Shown piece after piece: positions 7,582-19,500 of a DNA stretch of 57,408 nt. The notes beneath the pieces were generated by a model, which did no database searches, was not told the origin of the DNA, and was given only the letters and a program-made list of their open reading frames with translations. How positions within the stretch are numbered: the stretch's first letter is position 1; every line of letters begins with the position of its first letter. The position numbers and the translations under genes were made by a program. The DNA comes from Pseudomonas sp. PDM04 (GTDB lineage Bacteria; Pseudomonadota; Gammaproteobacteria; Pseudomonadales; Pseudomonadaceae), in the NCBI RefSeq assembly GCF_014851765.1, contig NZ_JACVAI010000010.1:1-57408 (forward strand), in the 5' to 3' direction.

Positions 7582-10500
7582 GCGCCGGTTTCCTCGGTGT
7601 TCGTTGCGCCCTGGGCGATTGTCGCCGAGGGCTGCGCATCCAGGGCGCTGTGGTCGTACATGTCGCCCATGGCGACAACGATTTTGCGGGGGCCTTCGTA
7701 CGGATCACGGGCATGGGCCACCAGCATGTTGTCCAGCAGGATCGCGTCGCCCTTCTGCCAGTCGAAACGCACCGCGCATTCCTCGTACAGATCGCCGATG
7801 CGCTGCATGACGTCGTCTTCAATCGGCGTGCCGTCGCCGTAGAACACGTGGCGGGGCATGCGGTCCAGGCCGAACATCGACAGCAGGTCCTCGCGCACCT
7901 GCGGCTCCAGCCAGTAGATGTGATGCAACTGAACCTGGTTGAAGAACGACTTGGCGCCGGTCACCGGGTGACGAATGATCGCCGGGCCCGGCGTGCGGGT
8001 TTGCAGTTCATCGTTGTCGAGCCAGCGCCACTCGATGCCACCGGCGCGGCAACGGGCTTCGACTTCGGCGCGGTCTTCGGTCTTGAAGAAGTGCTGCCAG
8101 GACACGTCGAGTTTGTCGGTGAAGGTGCGCACGTACAGCAGGCCCTTGTCCTCGAACTTGTCGCGCAGATCCGCCGGCAGCTTTTCGTACATCAACCGGC
8201 AATCGACCACCGGGGTTGCGCCGCCGGACAGCGACGGCTGCTCGCAATAGAACATCTGCTTGCGCGGCCAGCGGTCCTGATGGGAGCTCTCGTTGTGGAA
8301 CAGGATCATCTTGCGCTCCGGGTACGGCGTGGAGCGGTAGGTGTTCTTGCCACCCTCCTTCTTCGGCAGGTCACCGTACTGCCCGTAGAGGCCCGGCTGG
8401 ATCGCCTCGGCGAAGGCTTCGAAACCCTGGATGCCGTCCAGCGCAAAACCACGGAACAGAATGCCGGCGTGCTCGGCGAGTTTCTGTTCGATCAACGGCC
8501 GGTTCTGCCTGATCCACTCGATCAGGTCCAGCTGCGGTTCGTTCGGCTCCATCAACAGCGGAAACGGCTGCGGCGCGGCCAGCAGCGATTCACGCACGGG
8601 CGCGGGGCGGATTTTGGCGACGGTGGTCGCCGAACGTTTGAGGAATTTGCCGAGTTTGTCGGCTTTCGGTCCCGGCGCAGCGGGCCTGGCGGCCACGGCT
8701 GAATGTTCGACTGGCATGCTGATAGCTCCCAATTGAATGTCCTGATCAGCGACGATCTGTTCCAACAGGGCTATCCAGGCCTTGACCAGGGACTGAATGC
8801 GCTCGTGTCCGAACAAGGTTGTGGCGAATTGCCAATTACCCAGCAATTGCCCTTCTTCATCGTCAACGAACAACGCCATGTCGAATTTAGAATGGGACTC
8901 CAGCACCGGCAGCGTTTCCACGCTCAAACCGCCGAGGGTCTGCACGCTGCCGGGCAGGTTGTTCATCACGAACAACACCTGCACCAGCGGGTTCATGCCT
9001 TTGTGTCGCGGCACCCCCGACGTGTCGACGATCATGTCGAAGGGCAGGTCCTGATGCTCCAGGGCGCCGAGCAGGGTTTGCTGGGTGCGGGCCAGGAAGC
9101 TGGAGAACGTGGAACCGGCGTCGAACCGCGAACGCAGGGGCAGGACGTTGACGAAGAAGCCGATCAGGCGTTCCAGTTCCGGCTGCCCGCGACCGGCGAC
9201 ATCGGCGCCGACCAGCACGTCCGCCGCGCCGCTGACCTGGTGCAACAGCACCTGGAAGGACGCCAGCAGCGTGCTGTACAAGGTCACGCCGGCCTGGGTG
9301 GAATGCTGGCGCAGGGCGCGGGTCAACCCGGCCTCCAGGCGGAACTGCACCGAGTCGCCCTCGAACGAGGGCACCAGGCCGCGAGGGTTGTCCGTCGGCA
9401 ACGACAATTGGCCGCTGCAACCGGCCAGTTGCCCTTTCCAGTACGCCGCCTGCTGGCCGAGCACACCTCGCTGTTCCAGCGCCTGTTGCCACAGGGCGAA
9501 ATCGGAATACTGCACGTCCAGCGCCGGCAATGGCGTGCGGTCGAGGCCCTCGCTCTGGTGGTAGATCCGCACCAGTTCGTTGACCAGCACCCCCATCGAC
9601 CAACCGTCGGAAATGATGTGGTGCATGCCATACAGCATCACATGCTCGGTCGGTCCCAGGTGCAGGATTCGCCCACGCCACAGCGGCGCCTGCTCCAGGT
9701 CGATCGGCGTGCGCACGTTGTCCAGCGCCGCCTGGGCCACCTGTTCCTCCTGGGCACTGCGTGACAATCCGGACAAATCGGTCACCGGGAAGTCGACCGC
9801 CACCTGTTCGCTGATCAGCGCAATCGGGTCGCCCTCATCGTCCTGGACATACGCCGTGCGCAGCACTTCATGACGACGCACCACTTCGGCAAAACTGCTC
9901 ACCAGGCGCTCGATGGACAACTCGCCGCGCAGGCGCAGGGCCATCGGCATGCCATAGGCCGAGGTGCCACCGGACAGCTGTTCGGCGATCCACAGGCGCC
10001 GTTGCACCAGCGACAGCGGCGCGACGGTTTTACGGCCGTGCGCCAGCAGCGGCGGCACCTCGACCAACGGCCTGTCCTGCGCCTGCATCCACATCGCCAG
10101 GTCCTGCAGCTGTGGATGGTTGAACAGGTCGCGCAGGCTCAACGGACAATCGGTGAGTTTGCGCAAGCGTGAGACCACCTGGGTCGCCAGCAGCGAATGC
10201 CCGCCCAGCTCGAAGAAGTGATCGGTGCGCCCGACCTGTTCCAGCTCCAGCACGTCCTGCCAGACCGTGGCGATCTGCTGTTCCAGCGGGCCGACGGGGG
10301 CGACAAAATCACCGCTGGCTGCGCTGGCATCGACCCCCGGCAAGGCTTTGCGGTCGATCTTGCCGTTGGGGCTCATCGGCAGGGTTTCGAGCAGCAGCAC
10401 ATGCGCCGGCACCATGTAATCCGGCAGGCTGGCGCGCAACCTCGCCTTGAGGTCCTCACGCAATTGCGCCTGCGCCGAGGCGTCGCCCCGTGCCAATGCC

Positions 10501-13500
10501 GGGTCATCGAACGCCACGTAGGCCACCAGTTGCTGACCGATGGCCGCCGGTTGCGCCACCACCAGCGCCTGACGCACCGAGGGCGCCTGGAGCAGGTGGG
10601 TCTCGATTTCACCCAGCTCGATGCGGAAGCCGCGAATCTTCACCTGATGGTCGAGACGCCCAGCGTAGTCGATCAACCCGTCGGGACGATAACGCGCCAG
10701 GTCGCCGGTGCGGTACAGGCGCCCGCCGCCCAGCGGGTCGAACGGGTCGGGAATGAACCGCTCGGCCGTCAGGTCCGGCCGGTTGAAGTAACCACGGGCC
10801 AGCAGATCGCCGCCGATCACCAGCTCGCCGACCACGCCGACCGGTGCCGGTTGGCCGTGGATGTCCAGCACATGCAGGCCGCGTCCCTGCAACGCATGGC
10901 CGATCGGCATGGTGGCCGGCAACGGCTTGAGGCCCGACGCATACTCGCTGCAATCAAGTTCGGTGGCACTGACCGTGGCTTCGGTCGGGCCGTAGGTGTT
11001 GAGCAACTGCACGTGGCCCAGGCCTGCCTTGGCCCAGGTGGCCACGCCTTCGGGCGGCATCGCTTCGCCGCCGACGCTGACCAGTCGCAGCACGCCATAG
11101 TCGCGGGGAGCGCTGGCTGCGAAATCCTTGACCAGCATGTTCCAGTAGGCCGTGGTCAGGTCGCTGACGGTGATCCGTTTGTCCAGCACCTCGCGGTGCC
11201 AGGTTTCGCTGTCCCAGATGTCCGGGCCGCGCAGGATCACCGTGGCCCCGCAGATCAGCGGTGGATAAAGCTGCTCGACGAAGGCATCGAAGTTGAAGGT
11301 AGCGAATTGCAGGCAGCGATCGGCGGCGCTGAGGCCATGGAAACCCACGGTCGTCTGGGCATGCCGCGACAACGCCGAATGGTCGATGGCCACGCCTTTG
11401 GGGCGCCCGGTGGAACCGGAGGTGAACATCACATAGGCGAGGTTCTGCGCGCCGCATCGCACCGGCAGGTTGTCGTTCTGCGCTGGCAACTCGAGTTGAT
11501 CGAGGCTGAGCACGCTGACGTTTTGCACCGCCGGCAGTGCACCCAGCAAATGACGCTGGGTCAGCAACACGCGCAGGCCGCTGTCTTCGATCATTGCCCC
11601 GAGGCGTTCGGCCGGGTATTCCGGGTCCAGCGGCACGTAGGCGCCACCGGCCTTGAGCACCGCCAGCAGGCTGACAATCATCTGCACCGAACGCTCGACC
11701 GCGATCCCCACCAGCACATCCGGGCCGACGCCCTGCTGCACCAGCACATGCGCCAGCTGGTTGGCCTGGGCGTTGAGCGCGGTGTAGCTCAGGCGCTGCT
11801 CGTTGTAGATCAACGCGATTGCCTCCGGGGTCCTGGCCACCTGCTGCTCGAACATCTGCTGCACGCGGTGCTCATCGCCCGGTTGCACCAGGACTTCGCG
11901 CAGCGCCACCGGCACCAGGGTCAGCTCACCCAGGCAACGCTCGGCCGGGGCCTGGACCATCTGCTGCAAGAGCTGGTCGAGGCAGGCTGCCAGTTGCTCG
12001 ATCACCGCGCCATCGAACTGTTGACGGTTGTAGCTGAACTGCATCGACAACTGCTCGCCGAGCATGACCGACAGCGTCAGCGGGTAGTTGGTCTGTTCGA
12101 AGTTCGCCACCTCGCCAAAGCGCAGGTCCTGCGACCCGCCCTGTTGCAAGGCGTCGGCAATCGGGTAGTTCTCGAACACCAGGATGTTGTCGAACAGCGC
12201 TTCACCGCCCTGCCCGGCCCAACGCTGGATGTCGAACAGCGGCGTGTGTTCCTGCTCGCGCAGCAGCAGGTTCTGCCCCTGCACCTGTTGCAGCCATTGC
12301 TGCAACGGTTGCTCGGCGCGCGGGCTGGCAATGACCGGCAAGGTGTTGATGAACAGGCCGATCTGCTGTTCGACGCCGCTCAGTTGCGCCGGACGCCCGG
12401 ACACCGTGGCGCCGAAACACACCGTGTCCTGACCGGTGCAGCGCTGCAACAGCAACAGCCACGCGGCCTGCACCAGGGTGTTGGCGGTGATCTTGTGCGC
12501 TCGCGAAAATTGCTGGAGGTCGGTGGTGCGCCGGGTGTCGAGGTCGAGGAAGTACTCGCCTTGGCCCGCGCCTTTGCGGCCACGGTGAATCAATGCCTTG
12601 GCCAGGCAGGTCGGCTCCTCGAATTCAGTCAGTTGTGCCTTCCAGAAGGTTTCGCTGACCTGCCCGTCCTGACGCGCCAGCCATTCGATGTAGTCGCGAT
12701 AACGCCCACCACCGAGCGACGGAGCCTGCCCGTTGTAGCGCTGCAAGACGTCGCCCAGCAATTGCGAATTGCTCCAGCCGTCCATCAGGATGTGGTGGCT
12801 GGTGTAGATCAGGTGATAACGCCCGTCACCCACCTGCACCAGCACCAGACGCAACAGCGGCGCGGCATGCAGGTCGAAGCCCTGCCGCCGTTGCTCGCTC
12901 GCCAGTTCCGCCAGCGCCTGCGGCAGGTCGCTGCGCTCGCGCCAGTCCAGTACGCTGAACGGCACCGCCAGGTCCTTGTGGATCACTTGCAGCGGACGCT
13001 GCACATCGCCGTCCCAGACAAAGCTGCTGCGCAGCACATCGTGGACGTCCATCGCCGCCTGCCAGGCTTCGCGGAAGCGTTCGACGTGCAGACCGTCCAC
13101 GTCCACGCACAGCTGATTGATGTAATCGCCCGCCTGTTGTTCGTAGAGGGTGTGGAACAGCATGCCTTGCTGCATCGGCGACAGCGGGTAGATGTCTTCG
13201 ACCCGGCGCGGGGTGAGCGCCAGCGCGTCGAGTTGCGCCTGGGTCAACCCAGCCAGCGGGAAGTCGGACGGTGTCAGCCCCTGGTGCTGCGGCTGGCAGC
13301 AATGCTCGATCACACGCTCCAGCTCGCGGCCATAGGCCTGGGCCAGGCGCGAGAGAGTCGATTCATCGAACATCTGCCCGCTGAAGGTCCAGTCAATGTG
13401 CAATTCGCCGCCATACACCCGGCCATTCAGGGTCAGCCAGTTGTCCAGCGTGGCCAGCGGACTCTGGGGGGCGCCCGCCGACTCGGTGGCCGGGGTGAAC

Positions 13501-16500
13501 AAGGCGCCGGCGTCTTCGGCGAAGCCGGCGTCGAACTGGCCCAGGTAGTTGAAGGTGATGCGCGGCACCGGCAGTGCCTTGAGGGCCTGCCGGGTGGCGT
13601 CGTTGCCCAGGTAGCGCAATGCGCCAAACCCCAGGCCCTTGTCGGGGATGGCACGCAGTTGTTCCTTGATGGCCTTGATCGACGCACCGGTTTCGGTGGT
13701 CGGGGTCAGGCGCACCGGGAACAGGCTGGTGAACCAGCCGACACTGCGGCTCAGGTCGAGCTCGTCGAACAACGCTTCGCGGCCATGGCCTTCAAGCTGG
13801 ATCAGGGTCGATGTCTCGCCCGTCCACTCGCCGATCACCCGCGCCAGCGCGGTCAGCAGCAGATCGTTGATCTGTGTACGGTAGGCGGCTGGCGCCTGCT
13901 GCAACAGGTGGCGCGTCTGCACCGGGTCGAGCCGGGTCTGTACGTGCCGGGCATGCCGATTGTGCAACTCGCCCTGTGGCCGTTCACATGGCAGGTCTGC
14001 CCGCGCCCCTTGCAGTTGCGCGCGCCAGAAACCGAGCTGGGCCTGCATCGCCGGACTGTCGGCATGGGCCTGAAGACGACGGGCCCAGGCCTGGGTGGAA
14101 TTGGTCTTGGGCGGCAGCTGGAGAACCTGGCCGGCCTGCAACTGCTCATAAGCCTGTTGCAGGTCTTCCAGCAGAATGCGCCAGGACACGCCATCCACCA
14201 CCAGGTGATGAATCACCAGCAGCAAGCGCTGGCTGCCATCGGCCAGGTTCGCCAGCACCGCACGCACCAGCGGACCGTTGGCCAGGTCGAGGCTGCGCTG
14301 GGCTTGCTCGGCCCATTGCTCGAGGGCCGCTGCATCGGCCACGTCCGCTTGCCACAGCAACGACGCCGGTTGCCCGGACAGGGAACGATGGGTGGCGAGC
14401 GGTTGGGCGTGTTCGGTGCTGAACGCCAGGCGCAACGCATCGTGATGCGCGACCAGCGCCTGCAACGCCTGCTCCAGGTGCCCGGCGTGGAGCGGTCGGG
14501 CCGTCTTGAGCAGCACGGACTGGTTCCAATGGTGCGGTTCGGCGAGGTCGCGTTCGAAGAACAGGTGCTGGAACGGCAGCAGCGGCGTCGGGCCGGTGAC
14601 CGGCCCCTGATCGATGCTCAACGCCCCCTCGCCCGTCGTTGCCACCATCGCCAGGCTTTGCACGGTCTGGTGCAGGAACAGGTCTTTGGGGCTGAAATGA
14701 ATCCCCGCCTGACGGGCGCGACTGACCACTTGAATGGAAATGATCGAGTCACCGCCCAGCTCGAAGAAGTTGTCACCGGTACCCACGGGCGCACGCCCCA
14801 GCACGCTTTGCCAGATTTCCACCAGCGCCTGTTCGATGGCCGTGGTTGGCGCACTGTAGGCGTCGTGGCTGACCTGAGTATCGGCTTTCGGCAGCGCTTT
14901 GCGTTCAAGCTTGCCGTTCGGGCTGACCGGCATTTTTTCCAGCCACAGCCAGTGCTGCGGCACCATGTACTCCGGCAGGCTTTGGCTCAGGTGCACTTTC
15001 AACACTTGCGCCAGTGCGCGACGCGTCGCGTCATCGGCGTGCAGCAGCGCCGCATCGTGCGGCACCACGTAGGCCACCAGCAGCGTGTTGTCCTGGGCGA
15101 TGACCACGGTTTCGCGGACGTCGGCGTGTTCAGCCAGGCGTGCTTCGATTTCGCCCAGCTCGATGCGCAAGCCACGGATCTTCACCTGATGGTCGATGCG
15201 CCCGGCGTATTCGATCACGCCATCGGCACGGTAGCGCGCCAGGTCGCCCGTGCGATACAGGCGAGCGCCGGCACCGAACGGGCTGGTGACGAAACGCTCG
15301 GCGGTCAGCGAGGGACGGCGGTGGTAACCACGGGCCAGGCCTTCGCCGCCCAGGTACAGCTCGCCGATCACCCCGACCGGCAGCGGTGCCAGTTCGGCGT
15401 CGAGGACGTAGGTCGACAGGTTGGCAATGGGCTGGCCGATCGGCACCACGTCGCGCCCTTCATCCACGCAGGTCCAGTGGGTGACGTCGATGGCCGCCTC
15501 GGTCGGGCCGTACAGGTTGTACAGGCCGGCGTTCGGCAACTGGGCGAATACCTGCTGCTGCGCATCCACTGGCAGGGCCTCGCCGCTGCAAACGATGCGG
15601 GTCAGGCTGGTGCAGGTGGCCACGGCCGGGTCCTGCACGAACGCCTGCAACATCGACGGCACGAAGTGCAGCGTGGTGATCCGCTGCGCGGTGATCAGCT
15701 CGATCAGTTGCGCCGGATCGCGGTGTGCGCCCGGGGCGGCGACCACCAGGGTAGAACCGGTCAGCAGCGGCCAGAAGAACTCCCAGACCGACACGTCAAA
15801 ACTGAAGGGGGTCTTTTGCAGGACCTTGTCCGAGGCGTCGAGCCCGTAGGCCTGCTGCATCCAGCACAAGCGGTTCACCAACGCCGAGTGACGGTTGGCC
15901 GCGCCCTTGGGCTTGCCGGTGGAGCCGGAGGTGTAGATCACGTAGGCGAGGTTTTCGCCATTGAGCAGCGGCTGCGGGTTGGCGTCGCTGCGTCCGTCGA
16001 GCCAACCGTCATCCTGATCCAGCACCAGGCTGCGGATGCCCGCCGGAATCGGCAGTTGCTCCAGCAGGTGATGTTGCGTCAGCAGCAGTTCGATGCCGCT
16101 GTCGTCGAACATATAGGCCAGGCGTTCCGCCGGATACTCCGGGTCCAACGGCACATAGGCGCCACCGGCCTTGAGAATCGCCAGCAGACCAACGACCATT
16201 TCCACCGAGCGCTCGAGTGCGATGCCCACCAGCACATCCGGACCGACGCCCTGCTCGATCAACACCTGGGCCACCCGATTGGCTCGCGCATTGAGCGCGG
16301 CGTAGCTCAGGCGCTGCCCGGCGAATACCAGCGCGCAGGCGTGCGGCGTTCTCTGCACCTGATCCTCGATCAACCCCTGCACGGTGCGCTGCAATGGGTA
16401 GTCGGCGGCGGTGGCGTTCCAGGCAACGACATGCTGTTGCCGCTCGCGTTCATCCAGCAGCGCCAGTTGCGCCACCGGACGATTGACGTCAGCCACCAGG

Positions 16501-19500
16501 TCGCGCAACAGGTTCAGCCAGTGACGCCCCATGCGCTCGATGGTCGACGCCTCGAACAGGTCGGTGGCGTAGGTCAGCGCGGCGTGCAGCCCCTGGGGGT
16601 TGTCGCTGGTGTCCAGGGTCAGGTCGAATTGCGCGTTGCGGTGCTCCCAGGCGAGGGGGTCCAGCTCGATGCCCGGCAACGCGGCGGCCATGCCTGATTC
16701 GGCTTCGCTGCGATGGTTGAACATCGCCTGGAACAATGGGCTGTGGCTGAGGTTGCGCTGCACCTGCAAGGCATCGACCAGTTGCTCGAACGGCAGGTCC
16801 TGGTGCATCTGCGCCGCCATCGCCGTCTGCTTGACCTGTTGCAGCAATTGCGCCGCCGTCAGGTGTTCATCGAACGCCGCGCGCAACACCTGGGTGTTGA
16901 CGAAGAAGCCGATCAGGCGCTCGGTTTCCAGGCGATTGCGGTTGGCAATCGGCACGCCGACGCGAATGTCGCTCTGGCCGCTGTAGCGGTGCAACAAGGC
17001 CTGGAACGAACCGAGCAACAGCATGAACAGGGTGACGTTTTCGCGACGGGCCAGGGCTTTCAGGTCCAGGGCCAGGGCGTCGTCGATCGGGATGGACCAG
17101 CGCGCACCGCGAAAACTCTGCTGCGCCGGGCGCGCATGATCGGTCGGCAGTTCCAGCAGCGGTTGTTCGCTGCCCAGTTGCCCGGTCCAGTACGCCAGTT
17201 GGCGCTCCCGCTCACCGGCCGCCATCCACTGGCGCTGCCACACCGCGTAATCGGCATATTGCACGGGCAATGCCGGCAGTTCGACGGCCGAATACAGGGC
17301 CAGCAAGTCATCGACCAGCACCTGCAACGACCAGGCGTCGGCGACGACATGGTGCAGCGTCAGCACCAGCACATGGTCCCGCTCGCCCACCTGCAGCAGC
17401 ACGCAGCGCACCAGCGCACCGTCGAGCAGATCGAACGGGCGTTGTGTCTCGTGCTCGACAAAGGCCTTGATGCCCGCCTCGTCAGCGTCTGCCAGACGCT
17501 GCTCGGTGAAGCTGACGCGCCCCTGCGCCTGGATCACCTGCGAGGTGTGCCCATCTTGCTCGATGAACGCCGTGCGCAGGCTTTCATGGCGCTCGACCAG
17601 CGCCCGGAAGCTGCGTTGCAGGGCGTCCTTGTCCAGCGTGCCACGCAGGCGCAAGGCCGTGGGGAGGTTGTAGGCGGCACTGTGCGGGTCCATTTTCCAC
17701 AGGAACCATTGGCGTTCCTGGGCGAAGGACAACGGCAGCGGCTGCTCGCGCGGCACAGGGTTGATCGCCGGGGCCCGGTTACCCTGCCCGGCGCCCAGCG
17801 ACTGCACGAAATCCTCCAGTACGCTGTGCTCGAACAGGCTGCGCAACGGCACCTGAATGTCCAGCACCCGGCGTACCCGCGATACCACCTGCGTGACCAG
17901 CAGCGAGTGGCCGCCGAGCTCGAAGAAGTGGTCGCTCAAACCCACGCGATCGAGCTTGAGCACGTCCTGCCAGATAGCGGCGACCTGCTGCTCGCGCTCG
18001 CTGCGGGGCGCCCGATAGTGCGTCTGCAACTGGCTGACGTCCGCCGCCGGCAGGGCCTTGCGATTGAGTTTGCCGTTGGGCGTCAGGGGCAGACGCGCCA
18101 GGAACAGCAGGTGCGCAGGCACCATGAATTCCGGCAGGCACGCCTTGAGCGCGGCCTTGAGTTCATCGCGCAGACGCTGCTGCTCGTCGGCCGCGTCGAG
18201 ATCCAGCGGCGAGGCGACCACGTAGGCCACCAGTTGCTGACTGCCCAACGCATCCTGGGCCAGCACCGCCACTTCCCGCACGCGGGGCTGTTCGAGCAGG
18301 CGCGCTTCGATTTCACCCAGTTCGATGCGGAAGCCGCGAATCTTCACCTGATGGTCGATCCGCCCCATGTATTCGAGCACGCCGTCGTGCCGGTGGCGCG
18401 CCAGGTCGCCGGTGCGGTACAGCCGCGTGCCGTTACCGAATGGATCGGGCAGGAAACGCTCGGCGGTCAGCGCCGGACGATCGTGATAACCACGGGCCAG
18501 GCCGTCGCCGCCAATCAGCAGTTCACCGATGGCGCCCGCCGGGTTCGGCGCCAGCTCGTCACCGAGGATGTACAGCGTGGTGTTGGCAATCGGTTGGCCA
18601 AGGTACGGCCGACGGTGTTCCTCGGTCAGTTGCCAGGCCGCCGACCAGATGGTGGTTTCGGTCGGGCCATAGAGGTTCCACACCTGCCCCGCCAGGCCGA
18701 GCATGCGCTGGGCCAGGTCGTCGGCCAGTGCTTCACCGCCACAGAGAAACGTGCAGCCGCGCAGGGCCGACGCCTGCTCGTGGTCGAGCAGCATGCGCCA
18801 GGTGGATGGCGTGGCCTGCACGACGCTGACCTGTTGCTCGGCGATCATGTCCAGCAGCGCTTGCGGGTCCTGGGCGGTCTGCTTGTCGACCAGCACCACA
18901 CTCGCGCCGCAGAGCAAGGGGCCGTAGATCTCCAGGCCGAAAATATCGAACGAAAAGGTGGTCAGCGACAGCATGCGGTCGCGGGCGTCCAGCCCGGGCT
19001 CGCGCAGCATGCTGGTGACGAAGTTCACCAGCGCCTGATGACGGACCATCACGCCCTTGGGCTTGCCGGTGGAACCTGAGGTGTAGATCGCGTAGGCGAG
19101 GTTCTCGCCATCGAGGGTCACCTGCGGATCGGCGTCGCTGTAGCCTCGGGCGTGCTCGCCCTGCGGGTCGAGCAGCAGGGTCCGCACACCGTCGGGAATC
19201 GGCAACTGTTCGAGCAGGTGGGCCTGGGTCAGCAGCAATTGCAGGCCGCTGTCCTCGATCATGTGTGCCAGGCGGTCCGGCGGGTACTGCGGGTCGAGCG
19301 GCACGTAGGCACCGCCGGCCTTGAGAATCGCCAACAGGCCGACCAGCATTTCCAGGCTGCGATCGATCGCGATGCCGACCAGTCGATCCGGGCCGACACC
19401 GAGTTCGATCAGCCGGTGCGCCAGTTGATTGGCCTGGCGGTTGAGCTGCGCGTAATCCAGCGCCTGCCCTTCGAACACCAGGGCCGTAGCCTCTGGCGTG

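Noticed and set aside
7578..8700. The TauD-like region as a separate gene
   Set aside because: It is in frame with the preceding C domain, joined by a Pro/Ala-rich linker, with no internal ribosome-binding site that I could see.
10197..16697. A 2166-codon open frame on the plus strand, antisense to NRPS 2
   Set aside because: It is the mirror of GC-rich NRPS coding sequence. It is rich in Arg, Gln, His, Leu and Val with no domain, and similar long antisense frames occur along all the NRPS genes.
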